Source of the DNA: Cellulomonas sp. NS3
GTDB lineage: Bacteria; Actinomycetota; Actinomycetes; Actinomycetales; Cellulomonadaceae
Assembly (NCBI RefSeq): GCF_024757985.1
Contig: NZ_CP103289.1
Location: 372,001 to 436,000 of the forward strand
Reading direction: 5' to 3'
Length of the DNA stretch: 64,000 bases
In this document: positions 34,078 through 42,750 of the stretch, piece after piece
Position numbering within the stretch: the stretch's first letter is position 1
Layout: every line of letters begins with the position of its first letter
The notes under the pieces: generated by a model
What the model saw: the letters and a program-made list of their open reading frames with translations, nothing else
Told to the model about the DNA's origin: nothing
The model's database searches: none
Translations under genes and position numbers: made by a program

Positions 34078-35136
34078 ATGGACAGGGACGAGGCGCGCGA
34101 GATCAAGTCGCAGCTCGCGGACTACGTGCACGAGCTCGCGCAGCGCGAGGTGCACGCCTCCGGCGTGGCGACGGACACCGTCCCCGCGCTCGGGCTCGGG
34201 CTGGCCCCGGTCGGCGAGGGCCGGTACGCCGTGGCCGTGCGCTACCGGCTCGGGTCGCCGCGCGTGCGGGCCATCGCGCGGCGGGTGGCCGAGCAGATCG
34301 GACCGGTCGGCGCGGACGTGCGCCGGACCGGCCGCATCCGCCCGCTCGCGCAGGCGGCCGCCGCGCCGGACCGCTCGACGGACGGCGCCGCGTCGCCCGA
34401 CGGGCCGGCCCCGCTCCGCACGGGCCCCCGCCCGCCCGTCATCACGGCGCTCGCCGCCGGCGAGACGGCCCGCGTGCGTCCGCTGCGCCCCGGGATCTCG
34501 ATCGCCCACGTCGACGTCTCGGCCGGGACGCTCGGTGCGTTCGTGCAGGTCGACGGCGTGCTCCACGCGCTGTCGAACTACCACGTGCTCGCCGGCTCGC
34601 CCGCGGCGCAGGTCGGCGACGTCATCGTGCAGCCCGGTCCCGCGGACGGCGGGCGTGCGCCGCGCGACCGCGTCGGGACGCTCGCCGCGACCGTCCCGCT
34701 GACCCCCGGGCGCACCGCGACGGTCGACGCCGCGGTCGCGCTGCTCGACGAGCAGGACGTCGACCTCGACTACCCCGTGGGCCGCGTCACCCGGACGGCG
34801 GTCGCCCTGGGCGGTGAGGACGTCGTCAAGATCGGGCGCACGACGGCCGTCACGACCGGGCGCGTGACCGCGATCGAGCTCGACGACATCGTCGTCGGCT
34901 ACGGCGAGGAGCTGGGTGACCTGCGCTTCGACGACCAGATCGAGGTCGAGTCCACGGGTCCCGGGCCGTTCTCCCGCGGGGGTGACTCCGGCTCGCTCGT
35001 GTGCACACGTGACGGGATCGCCCTCGGTCTGCTCTTTGCGGGGAGCGAGACGGGGGGCGACAATGGCACCGGGCTGACGTACCTCAACCCGATCGACACC
35101 GTCCTCGCCGCACTCGGGGCCGAGCTCGCGCAGTAG
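34078..35136 (+). CDS. Trypsin-fold serine peptidase with N-terminal accessory domain (Nal1-like)
   Basis: A 352-residue protein without signal peptide. Residues 1-90 form a small domain (LGLGLAPVGEGRYAVAVRYRL...GPVGADVRRTGRI). An Ala/Pro linker follows, then a chymotrypsin-type domain (about 125-350) with triad His169 (LSNYHVLAG), Asp217 (TVDAAVALL) and Ser304 (RGGDSGSLV). Such peptidases without export signals occur in actinobacteria and plants; substrates are unknown. The next gene, 66 bases downstream, encodes a protein resembling the N-terminal domain alone. ATG at 34078 has GGAAGGGGG upstream. Confidence 0.82.
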   Translation: MDRDEAREIKSQLADYVHELAQREVHASGVATDTVPALGLGLAPVGEGRYAVAVRYRLGSPRVRAIARRVAEQIGPVGADVRRTGRIRPLAQAAAAPDRSTDGAASPDGPAPLRTGPRPPVITALAAGETARVRPLRPGISIAHVDVSAGTLGAFVQVDGVLHALSNYHVLAGSPAAQVGDVIVQPGPADGGRAPRDRVGTLAATVPLTPGRTATVDAAVALLDEQDVDLDYPVGRVTRTAVALGGEDVVKIGRTTAVTTGRVTAIELDDIVVGYGEELGDLRFDDQIEVESTGPGPFSRGGDSGSLVCTRDGIALGLLFAGSETGGDNGTGLTYLNPIDTVLAALGAELAQ

Positions 35137-35202
35137 TTCCCCCGCGCCGCTCGCCCCCGGCCCCCTCCCTGGCGGGGCGGCCACGCGAGAGGCGGTATCC
35201 CG

Positions 35203-35445
35203 GTGACGGATCTCGAGCACGCGCGCGCAGCGAAGGACCGGCTACGACAGACGCTCGCGGGGCGTGACGGCATCACCGGGATCGGCATCTCCCGCGGTGC
35301 GGACGGCTACGGCGTCCAGGTCAACGTGTCGCAGGCCGCGCACCGTGCCGCCGTGCCCGAGCACGTCGACGGCGTCGACGTCCGCGTGCGCGTCACCGGA
35401 CCCGTGCACGCCCAGCCGGTCCGCCGCAGCCGCCACGCGGGCTGA
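35203..35445 (+). CDS. Small protein resembling the N-terminal domain of the preceding peptidase
   Basis: An 80-residue protein starting at GTG behind GAGAGGCGG. Its pattern GITGIGISRGADGYGVQVNV followed by VPEHVDGVDVRVRVTGPV matches the strand-turn-strand layout of residues 45-85 of the upstream peptidase (ALGLGLAPVGEGRYAVAVRY ... GADVRRTGRI). It may be a detached regulatory or inhibitory domain working with that peptidase; this is inference from pattern and position. Probably co-transcribed. Confidence 0.7.
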   Translation: MTDLEHARAAKDRLRQTLAGRDGITGIGISRGADGYGVQVNVSQAAHRAAVPEHVDGVDVRVRVTGPVHAQPVRRSRHAG

Positions 35446-35786
35446 GCCCGGCCGACGCGGCCGCACGTCGACCGGCGACCGCACCGCCCTGCCCGCCCGT
35501 GCCTCCTGCCCGGGCCGGGTGCGGACGGCGGTCCGCCCGGTGCGCCGCCGGACGGACCACCGCCCCTCGCCCGGTCACCTGCTCGTGAGCGGTGACGCCG
35601 CGGTCCTCGGCCGGCCGGGGGAGCCGTCCGGGCCACGAGCTCCGGACGTCGCGACCGGGGTAGGGAGGGGTGGCCCACCGGACGCGACCCCACCAGGCTC
35701 GGGTCCGCGTGACGGCCGGGTCAATGTGACGAATCGCTTCGCGGACGGGTTCCGCGGACCGCCACGGCGTCAGGTTCACTAGGACC
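35446..35786 (+). other. Intergenic region without a recognisable gene
   Basis: The 341 bases between the small protein and the thioredoxin-NHL gene contain no supported frame. The only AT-richer stretch (TCAATGTGACGAATCGCTTCG, 35720-35740) about 50 bases before the next start is the likely promoter location. Confidence 0.4.
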
Positions 35787-37787
35787 ATGACGCAGAGCAC
35801 CACCCGCCTTCCCCGAGTCCGCGCCTCGGAGCTCACCGGCCGCGGCTGGCTCAACACCGGCGGCCGCGACGTGACCCTCGCGGAGCTCCGCGGCAAGATC
35901 GTGATCCTCGACTTCTGGACGTTCTGCTGCATCAACTGCCTGCACGTCCTCGACGAGCTGCGCGCGCTCGAGGAGCAGCACCGCGACGTCCTCGTGATCG
36001 TCGGCGTGCACTCCCCGAAGTTCGTGCACGAGGCGGACCCGGTCGCGCTCGCGGCGGCGGTCGAGCGCTACGAGGTGCACCACCCGGTCCTGGACGACCC
36101 GGACCTCACCACGTGGTCGGCGTACACGGCACGCGCGTGGCCGACGCTCGTCGTCATCGACCCCGAGGGCTACATCGTGGCGCAGATGGCCGGCGAGGGG
36201 CACCAGCACAACGTCGAGGTGCTGGTCCGCGACCTCGTCGCCGAGCACGAGGCCAAGGGGACGCTGCACCGGGGGAGCGGCCCGTACGTCCCGCCGGAGC
36301 CGACGTCGGGCACGCTGCGGTTCCCGGCGAAGGCCCTGACGCTCCCGGGCGGGAACCTGCTGGTGGCCGACGCCGGGCACCACGGGCTCGCCGAGCTCGC
36401 GCCGGACGGCGAGACGCTCGTGCGCCGCATCGGCTCGGGCGAGCGCGGGCTCGTCGACGGCGCGCCCGAGGAGGCGCGGTTCAGCGAGCCCAACGGCCTG
36501 TGCCTCGTGCCCGACGAGCTGCGCGAGCGCGTCGGCTACGACGTGCTCGTCGCCGACACGGTCAACCACGCGCTGCGCGGGGTCCGGCTCGCGGACGGCC
36601 GGGTGACCACCGTCGCCGGGACCGGCGAGCAGTACATGGTCGGCGCGGTGGACAACGTGCTCGACGCCGCCGACGCCGCTCGTGCCGCCGGGGCCGCGGC
36701 CGACACCGACGGAGCGGCCGGCGCGCTGCCCGACGCCCGGCGCCACAAGCTCTCGTCGCCGTGGGACGTCGCCTGGTACGCGCCGCTCGGCGCCTTCGTC
36801 GTCGCGATGGCCGGCAACCACACGCTGTGGACGTTCGACGCCGAGCGCGGCTCGGCCGAGCACGTCGCCGGGACGATGAACGAGGGGCTGCTCGACGGCC
36901 CGCTGCCCGACGCGTGGTTCGCACAGCCGTCGGGCCTCGCGGTCGGCCCCGACGGGCGGCTGTGGCTCGCGGACGCCGAGACGTCCGCGCTGCGGTGGGT
37001 CGAGCCGGGCACCGACGGCACCGACGGCCCCGCCGGCAGCGCCAGCAGCGCGCCGACCGTGCACAGCGCGATCGGGGCGGGGCTGTTCGACTTCGGTCAC
37101 CGCGACGGCGCCGCCGACCAGGCGCTGCTGCAGCACCCGCTCGGCGTGGCGGTGCTCCCCGACGGCTCGGTCGCCGTCGCGGACACCTACAACGGGGCGG
37201 TCCGCCGCTACGTGCCGCCCGCGACCGACGCAGCGGAGGGCACGGTGGGCGAGGTCACGACGCTCGCGACCGGACTGGCGGAGCCCAGCGGGATCGTCGT
37301 CCTGGCCCCCGAGGACGGCGGGTCGGGGCTCTCGCTGCTCGTCGTCGAGTCCGCCGCGCACCGGCTCACGCGGATCGCGCTGCCGGCGGCGCTCGCGGGC
37401 GAGATCCTCGACTCGGGTGCGCACCGCACGCAGCGCCCCGTGACCGAGCTCGCGGCGGGCGAGGTCCGCCTCGACGTCGTGTTCACGCCCGCGGCCGGGC
37501 AGAAGTACGACGACCGCTACGGCCCGTCGACCCGGCTCAAGGTCGCCTCGACGCCGCCGGAGCTGCTGCTCGACGGCGCGGGCGACGACGTCCCGCTCGA
37601 GCGCGTGCTGCGGCTCAACCCGGCCGTGGCGGAGGGCGTGCTGCACGTGACCGCGCACGCGGCGAGCTGCGACGCCGACCCGGCGATCGAGTACCCGGCG
37701 TGCCACCTCAACGCGCAGGACTGGGGCGTCCCGGTCCGGCTCGTCGCCGGCGGCCCCGCGACGCTGACGCTCCCGCTGCACGGCTGA
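35787..37787 (+). CDS. Thioredoxin-like / NHL-repeat protein (NHLRC2 type)
   Basis: A 666-residue two-domain protein. Residues 1-150 form a thioredoxin fold with LDFWTFCCINCLHVLDEL (a CxxC active site, CINC) and the cis-Pro segment ARAWPTLVVIDPEGYI. Residues 165-530 contain repeated NHL propeller blades (FPAKALTLPGGNLLVADAGH; FSEPNGLCL; VADTVNHALRGV; HPLGVAVLPDGSVAVADTYN). The C-terminal 130 residues are a beta-rich domain. No signal peptide, so it acts in the cytoplasm, possibly in redox protection of a protein partner bound by the propeller. AGGACC precedes the ATG. Confidence 0.92.
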   Translation: MTQSTTRLPRVRASELTGRGWLNTGGRDVTLAELRGKIVILDFWTFCCINCLHVLDELRALEEQHRDVLVIVGVHSPKFVHEADPVALAAAVERYEVHHPVLDDPDLTTWSAYTARAWPTLVVIDPEGYIVAQMAGEGHQHNVEVLVRDLVAEHEAKGTLHRGSGPYVPPEPTSGTLRFPAKALTLPGGNLLVADAGHHGLAELAPDGETLVRRIGSGERGLVDGAPEEARFSEPNGLCLVPDELRERVGYDVLVADTVNHALRGVRLADGRVTTVAGTGEQYMVGAVDNVLDAADAARAAGAAADTDGAAGALPDARRHKLSSPWDVAWYAPLGAFVVAMAGNHTLWTFDAERGSAEHVAGTMNEGLLDGPLPDAWFAQPSGLAVGPDGRLWLADAETSALRWVEPGTDGTDGPAGSASSAPTVHSAIGAGLFDFGHRDGAADQALLQHPLGVAVLPDGSVAVADTYNGAVRRYVPPATDAAEGTVGEVTTLATGLAEPSGIVVLAPEDGGSGLSLLVVESAAHRLTRIALPAALAGEILDSGAHRTQRPVTELAAGEVRLDVVFTPAAGQKYDDRYGPSTRLKVASTPPELLLDGAGDDVPLERVLRLNPAVAEGVLHVTAHAASCDADPAIEYPACHLNAQDWGVPVRLVAGGPATLTLPLHG

Positions 37788-37833
37788 GCCACGGTGGTCG
37801 CCGACCGCCCGACCGGGCCGCGCCGTCGGGCTC

Positions 37834-37879
37834 GACGGGTCGGGCGGCCCGCGCACCTGCGCGAGCCGCCCGACCCGTC
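37834..37879. terminator. Long bidirectional hairpin terminator
   Basis: GACGGGTCGGGCGGC (37834-37848) pairs perfectly with GCCGCCCGACCCGTC (37865-37879); CGCGC/GCGCG pair again inside the loop. It lies between the converging thioredoxin-NHL and Cip1-like genes. Confidence 0.85.
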
Positions 37880-37900
37880 ACCGGACCCCGAGGGCGTCCG

Positions 37901-38830
37901 TCAGGCGTCGCAGCTGATCTTCTCGGTCCCGAACGCGACGTCGTCGAGCCACAGGTCGAACTCCGCCGGCGTCGTGCCGCCCTGGTAGAGCTGCCAGCCG
38001 ACCTTGACCTCCCCGAAGTCCGGGAACACGAACGGCACGTCGGCGCCGCCCGCGGTCTCGGTGTCCACGGTGAGCTCCTCCTGCAGGTCGCCGTCGATCC
38101 AGACCTGCACGCGGTTGTCGGACGCGTCGAGCTGCCACTCGACGCACTGCCAGCGGTCGGCGACCGACGGGGACGACTCCCGCCAGCTCGTCCAGTCGCC
38201 GGTCGGCCCGCCGTCGGACCCGACGCCCCAGAAGACGCCCGGGACGGTCGGCGCGTACTGCCCGCCGATCGGCCGCACGACGCCGGCGCCCTCGCCGGAC
38301 GCCTCGACGAGCGTGTAGTGCGCCCAGTCGGGCGCGGTCGGGAACTCGTCGACCTTGACGCGGATGCGCCCGTAGAAGCTGTTCCCGGGCGGGTCGACGG
38401 GGATGACCATGAACGCCCGGCCCTTGTCCGCGGTGTGGACCCGCAGCGCCTGGGAGTGGCGCCCGTGCCGACCGTACTGGCCGGCCTGCGCCGTCCGGAC
38501 CTTCTCCACCGTCAGCGTCCCGGCGCGCGTGTCGATGCCCCAGCGCATGCTCGCGGCGCCGCCCACGGGCAGCCGCTCGAAGTCCTCGCAGAACAGCAGG
38601 CTCGCGTCGGCGCACACGGTCCGCGGACCGCCGCGACCGGGGCGGTCGACCGCGTCGGTGCCGCCGCCGGCGCTGGCCCCGGACGCCCCGAGGGTCAGCG
38701 CCGAGGCGGCGAGGGTCGCGGCGGTGGCGGTGAGCGCGAGAGCCCTGCGCCCGAGTCCCGGCGCGGCGCCTGCGGGACCACTCCCGGGCGGTGCCGGTGC
38801 TGTCATCTGCTGTGCGGTCGGTTTCCTCAT
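37901..38830 (-). CDS. Secreted Cip1-like / polysaccharide-binding beta-sandwich protein
   Basis: A 309-residue protein exported by a signal peptide (residues 1-63, RRALALTATAATLAASALTLG then ASA). The mature domain starts with CADASLLFCEDFERLPVGG and contains WGIDTRAGTLTVE, FYGRIRVKVDEFPTAPDWAHYTLVE and CVEWQLDASDNRVQVWIDG, the layout of bacterial homologues of fungal Cip1, a cellulose-induced jelly-roll protein related to polysaccharide lyases. Catalysis is not assured. A possible carbohydrate ligand fits the LPMO and GH26-like genes nearby. GGGGAG precedes the ATG. Confidence 0.65.
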   Translation of the reverse strand: MRKPTAQQMTAPAPPGSGPAGAAPGLGRRALALTATAATLAASALTLGASGASAGGGTDAVDRPGRGGPRTVCADASLLFCEDFERLPVGGAASMRWGIDTRAGTLTVEKVRTAQAGQYGRHGRHSQALRVHTADKGRAFMVIPVDPPGNSFYGRIRVKVDEFPTAPDWAHYTLVEASGEGAGVVRPIGGQYAPTVPGVFWGVGSDGGPTGDWTSWRESSPSVADRWQCVEWQLDASDNRVQVWIDGDLQEELTVDTETAGGADVPFVFPDFGEVKVGWQLYQGGTTPAEFDLWLDDVAFGTEKISCDA

Positions 38831-38973
38831 CGATGCTCCCCTGCTCGTGCGAGACCCTCGGCGACGGTCACGTGCCGCCGCGGCGTCGCGGGACGACGCC
38901 GGGCCCGCGCAGCGTAGGGAGCGGCACGGGCGCGCCGGAACACGGGACGCGCGTGGGGCGCGCACTTGTTCGA

Positions 38974-39189
38974 TTAAGGCGCCGTGCGCCCGGCCTCGGG
39001 CAGGCCGGCCCGCCACCTGGAGGAGGGCACGAAGTCGTCGGCCTCGCGCACCGCGACGTCGTGCGCCAGCGGTGCCTGGGGCGTCGGCAGGAGGAACCCG
39101 ACGGGCACGGCGTTGCGCCGCGCCGCTGCGGGCCCGCCGCGCGAGGCCGTGCTCCACCACGTGCGCACCGACTGCACCAGGACGTCCAC
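38974..39189 (-). CDS. Small hypothetical protein (71 aa)
   Basis: A 71-residue frame with a GTG start behind GGGAGG and a TAA stop, between the GAF-GGDEF and Cip1-like genes on the same strand. The product (VDVLVQSVRTWWSTASRG at the N-terminus, then PLAHDVAVREADDFVPSSRW) has no membrane segment or known motif. Codon bias is compatible with a real gene; no family is recognised. The AT-rich TTGTTCGATTAAG around its stop may instead belong to the Cip1-like promoter. Confidence 0.5.
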   Translation of the reverse strand: MDVLVQSVRTWWSTASRGGPAAARRNAVPVGFLLPTPQAPLAHDVAVREADDFVPSSRWRAGLPEAGRTAP

Positions 39190-39236
39190 GGCGGGAGCCT
39201 CCCACGCCGCGGCACGGCGTCGCTGGGGCGGCGGCG

Positions 39237-40652
39237 TCAGCGCGCGCCGTGCACCGCGACGTCGACGAGGGCCTGGAGCGCGTCGGCGATGGCCTCGTCG
39301 GTCGGGCCGTCGGCGCTGGTCTCGACCTCGACCGACCACGGCGAGTGCTCGACGGTCACGCTGCGCACGTTCGTCGAGTCCGCGGACGGCGTGCCACCCC
39401 GGGCGATGGCCGCCGGGACGCCGTCGCCCGCGTCGCGCAGGACGGTCCACGTCGCACCGCCGAGCGCGCTCGTGGCCGCAGCGGCGAGCGCGCACAGCCG
39501 CGTGACCGCCCCGGTCTGGGCGCCGACGATCGCCGCGACGCCCGCGGTGATGAGCCGGTCGACGGTCACGGCGTTCTCGGCGAGCTCGCGTCGCTTCGCC
39601 AGGGCCGCCCGCGCCCGGCTGCGCTTCGCCTGGTACTGCGCGGCGTCGGCCCGGCGGAACAGCGTCCGGGGCTGCTCGACCCGGCCGCCGGCGCTCGACG
39701 CGATGCCCCACGAGATCGCGGCGCCGTGCGCGAGCGGGAAGCCCTTGACCGTCGCGGAGATGACCTGGCTGACCTGCGAGCGCGGGATGCCCGCGGTGAC
39801 CACGCAGAACTCGTCCCCGCCGAGCCGTGCGGCGGTCGAGCCGGGGAGCTGGTCCTGCACACGGCGCAGGACGTCCGCGACCGAGCGCAGCAGGTCGTCG
39901 CCGGCGTCGTGCCCGAGCTCGTCGTTGACCCGCTTGAGGCCGTCGACGTCGCACATGACGATGCACGTCTCGAGGCCCGTCTGGAGGGCCTGGTCCGCGG
40001 CGTGGTCCGCGACGCGGCGGTTGCCGAGCCCCGTGAGCGGGTCGTCGGCGATGAGGTGGCGGACCTGGTCCTCGAGGTCGACGCGCGCGACGGCTCCGGC
40101 GGCCAGCGCGCACAGCACCTCCGCGGCGGCGAGGTCGTCCACGCCGAACAGCTCGCCGGTCGCGTCGCGGCTCGCGTAGACCTGCCCCCAGACCTGCCCG
40201 TTGACGACGATCGGGCTCGCGAGCGCGCTGATCCGGTCGAGCTCGCGCAGGCTCGCGACCTCGACCGGGTCGCCGGTGAGCTCGACGTCGTCCACGTCGT
40301 CGCGCACGTGCGCGACCCAGCTGCGCCGGTCGCGGATGAGCCCGCGCAGCGCGGGGCGCTCCTCCGCGCGGAACGCGGTCCGGGCGATCACGGACTCGCG
40401 GTCGTCGGGCTGGAGGGACTCGACGGCGAGCACCGTGCAGGTCTCCTGCTCGATGCGGCAGAACGCGGCGGAGCGCGCGTCGAGCAGCGACCGGGCCATC
40501 GCGGCGGCGACCTCGGCGACCTCGCCGAGCGTCTGGCACCGCTCGAGCCGGTGCGCGGCGAGCCCCAGGCCGCGCACCCCGCTGGTCGCGGGTGCGGCGG
40601 GGGCTCCGGCAGCTCGTCCTCGTGCAGGCGTCACGTCGCCATCATCCGGCAC
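39237..40652 (-). CDS. GAF-GGDEF diguanylate cyclase
   Basis: A 471-residue soluble protein. A GAF sensor (about 30-195; AAFCRIEQETCTVLAVESL, SALASPIVVNGQVWGQVYA) precedes a GGDEF domain (about 205-360) with DDPLTGLGNRRVADHA and the active site LGGDEFCVV. The residues before the site (PGSTAARLGGDEF) lack the RxxD inhibitory I-site. A C-terminal 100-residue domain of unknown type follows. It should produce cyclic di-GMP in response to a GAF ligand without the usual product feedback. The GTG start at 40652 is weakly supported. Confidence 0.88.
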   Translation of the reverse strand: MPDDGDVTPARGRAAGAPAAPATSGVRGLGLAAHRLERCQTLGEVAEVAAAMARSLLDARSAAFCRIEQETCTVLAVESLQPDDRESVIARTAFRAEERPALRGLIRDRRSWVAHVRDDVDDVELTGDPVEVASLRELDRISALASPIVVNGQVWGQVYASRDATGELFGVDDLAAAEVLCALAAGAVARVDLEDQVRHLIADDPLTGLGNRRVADHAADQALQTGLETCIVMCDVDGLKRVNDELGHDAGDDLLRSVADVLRRVQDQLPGSTAARLGGDEFCVVTAGIPRSQVSQVISATVKGFPLAHGAAISWGIASSAGGRVEQPRTLFRRADAAQYQAKRSRARAALAKRRELAENAVTVDRLITAGVAAIVGAQTGAVTRLCALAAAATSALGGATWTVLRDAGDGVPAAIARGGTPSADSTNVRSVTVEHSPWSVEVETSADGPTDEAIADALQALVDVAVHGAR

Positions 40653-40797
40653 GCGGACCCGTCCGCAAGGCCGCGGGAACCGTTCGGGTGAAAGATCCCG
40701 GTCCGTCGTCCAGGTCGGGGGCGGTCCCCGCGACGGGTCCGGTCGGCGCGCGGGCGCGTCGCGCGGCGTGCGGACGGCCGGAACGGGTCGTCGCAGG

Positions 40798-42036
40798 TCA
40801 GCGGCGGTCGAGCAGGTAGATGCGGGGGTGGTGCCCCTTGGCGAACACGCGCACCGCGGCCCGCTCCTGCCACAGCCCGGACGCGACGCGCAGGCAGCGC
40901 TCCATGACCGTGATCTCGTGGGTGAGCACGACGAGCCGGCCGCCGGGCGCGCACACCGCGTGGGCCGCCTCGAGCAGCTGCGCGTGCACGGCGGCGCTCG
41001 TCGCGTGCGAGCCGTGCGTGGTGCCCCAGGGCGGGTCGACGAGCACGAGGTCGAACGGTCCGGCGTCGCGCCAGGTCCCGCCCGGGGCGAGCACGTCCGC
41101 GACGTCGAGCCGGACCTGGTCGGTCAGCCCGGCGGCGGCGACGTTCTCGCGCGTCGCGGCGACCGCCTCCGCGGACACGTCGACGCCGAGCGCGACGGCG
41201 GCGGGGCCGGCGAGCAGGCGCTCGACGAGCAGCGTGCCCGACCCGCACATGAGGTTGACGACCCGGTCGCGCGCGCGGACGCCCGCGAGCCGGACGATCG
41301 CCGCCGCGATGGTCGCGTTGACGGCACCGGGGTAGTCGGCCACGCGCCACGCGCGCGCGGACAGCGGTGGCCCGCCGAGCCGGACGAGCACGTCCCAGCC
41401 GGCGTCCCCGCCCGCGCCGCCCGTCCCGCTCGCGCCGCTCGTCCCGCCCGCGCGGGCGCCCGGGGTGCGACGGAACCGGACGAGGATCTCGCCGTCGTCG
41501 GCGCGGTGGTCCATGCGGCTGGCCTCGGAGAGCAGCGCCGCGAGCCGCTGGAAGACGCTCGACTCGCGCCCGGCGGCCTCGAACCGGAAGGTGCGCCGGG
41601 CGCCGAGCCGCGCGGAGGCGTCGAGCGCGGCGGCGATCCGCGGCAGGTGCTCGCCGCTCGTGAGCGACTTCGGCCGGGGGACGTCGAACGTGAGGACCGC
41701 GAACACCGCGACCGCGGTGCGGAGCGCGAGGAGGCGGGGGTCGTCGAGCGGACCGCGGTGGGCGAACGTCAGGGTGTCGTCCCGCCCGGGCACCGGCACG
41801 GGCGGGCGCGCCGGTGCGAGGACCTCGGTGATCTCGGCGGCGACGACGTCCGCGAGCCCGGGCAGGTACGTGACCTCGATGCGGTGCGTGGCGGGCGTGC
41901 GGGCGGGTGCGGGACGGCGGTCCGGTCGGCGGTCGCCGCGCGGCGGTGTCGTCGCCCGGGCGTCACGACCGCGGGGCGGACGGCTGCCGCGGGGCTCGGG
42001 TCGGTCGGCGCGGGACGGGCGCGGGCGCGGGGCCAC
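40798..42036 (-). CDS. Class I RNA/DNA methyltransferase, THUMP/UPF0020 type
   Basis: A 412-residue SAM-dependent methyltransferase. After a basic, disordered N-terminus (1-50) comes a THUMP-like segment (about 50-200), then a Rossmann domain with VVNLMCGSGTLLVERLLAG (SAM motif) and LVLVDPPWGTTHG (catalytic DPPW motif of N2-guanine and N6-adenine enzymes). Trm14/RlmL-type RNA guanine methylation is the best guess. Its GTG start follows the TetR stop directly with no gap, so translation is coupled to the regulator gene. Confidence 0.83.
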   Translation of the reverse strand: MAPRPRPSRADRPEPRGSRPPRGRDARATTPPRGDRRPDRRPAPARTPATHRIEVTYLPGLADVVAAEITEVLAPARPPVPVPGRDDTLTFAHRGPLDDPRLLALRTAVAVFAVLTFDVPRPKSLTSGEHLPRIAAALDASARLGARRTFRFEAAGRESSVFQRLAALLSEASRMDHRADDGEILVRFRRTPGARAGGTSGASGTGGAGGDAGWDVLVRLGGPPLSARAWRVADYPGAVNATIAAAIVRLAGVRARDRVVNLMCGSGTLLVERLLAGPAAVALGVDVSAEAVAATRENVAAAGLTDQVRLDVADVLAPGGTWRDAGPFDLVLVDPPWGTTHGSHATSAAVHAQLLEAAHAVCAPGGRLVVLTHEITVMERCLRVASGLWQERAAVRVFAKGHHPRIYLLDRR

Positions 42037-42642
42037 TCAGGCGAGGACGGGCAGGCGGGCGCCGACGGCGCGCAGCACGAACGTCACGGTCGCCTCGACG
42101 GCGTGGTCGCGCTCGGGCCCGTCGTCGGGCACCCCGCGGCTCGACAGGCACGCGTTGACGAGCGGGACGGTGGTGTCGACGTCCTGGGGCGGGAACGCGC
42201 CGGACTCGACGCCCTCGGTGAGGATGCGCCGGAGGATCTGCTCGACGAGGTGCACGTGCTCGCGGACGCGCTGCTGGGTCGCGCGCGAGAGCACCGAGCG
42301 CAGGTCCGGCCCGGGGGCCAGGTGGTAGACGCGCTTGAGCTGCGCCTGCGCCCGCACGTAGGTGCGGAGCTGCTCGACCGGGTCCTCGACGTCCTGCAGC
42401 GACCGCTCGAGCGTCGCGACGTACTGCTCGGTCTCGTGCGTGATGAACCCGACGAGCAGCGACTCCTTGTCGGGGAAGTGGTTGTAGACCGCGGTGCGCC
42501 CGATGCCGGCGGCCGACGCGATGTCGGCAAGCGTGATCGCGTCGAACCCGCGGTCCGCCATGAGGCTCGAGAGCGCGGCGAACAGCTTCTGGCGGGTCTG
42601 CGCGCGGTGCTCGTGGAGGGAGCCTCCGATGATCTTCGGCAT
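42037..42642 (-). CDS. TetR family transcriptional regulator
   Basis: A 201-residue repressor with an N-terminal helix-turn-helix (LFAALSSLMADRGFDAITLADIASAAGIGRTAVYNHFPDKESLL) and an all-helical ligand domain of the AcrR/KstR-like size. It is divergent from the GAF regulator gene and followed immediately by the methyltransferase gene. CTGACA/TGTCAG repeats just upstream of its ATG are the probable autoregulatory operator. The ATG has GAGGA upstream. The inducer is unknown. Confidence 0.93.
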   Translation of the reverse strand: MPKIIGGSLHEHRAQTRQKLFAALSSLMADRGFDAITLADIASAAGIGRTAVYNHFPDKESLLVGFITHETEQYVATLERSLQDVEDPVEQLRTYVRAQAQLKRVYHLAPGPDLRSVLSRATQQRVREHVHLVEQILRRILTEGVESGAFPPQDVDTTVPLVNACLSSRGVPDDGPERDHAVEATVTFVLRAVGARLPVLA

Positions 42643-42643
42643 G

Positions 42644-42668
42644 CTGACATCCTCGCACGATCTGTCAG
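42644..42668. promoter_or_regulatory. Putative TetR operator in the divergent promoter
   Basis: CTGACA (42644-42649) and TGTCAG (42663-42668) are inverted 6-bp arms across 13 bases, one base upstream of the TetR start codon and 83 bases before the divergent GAF regulator. Position suggests autoregulation and possibly joint control of both genes. Confidence 0.5.
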
Positions 42669-42750
42669 TTCGCGACTCCACTACCCGGTGTGCATGCTCG
42701 CACCTAGACTCAGCCGCATCTGCTCGACGGCGCGGTCGGGAGGTCACCGC

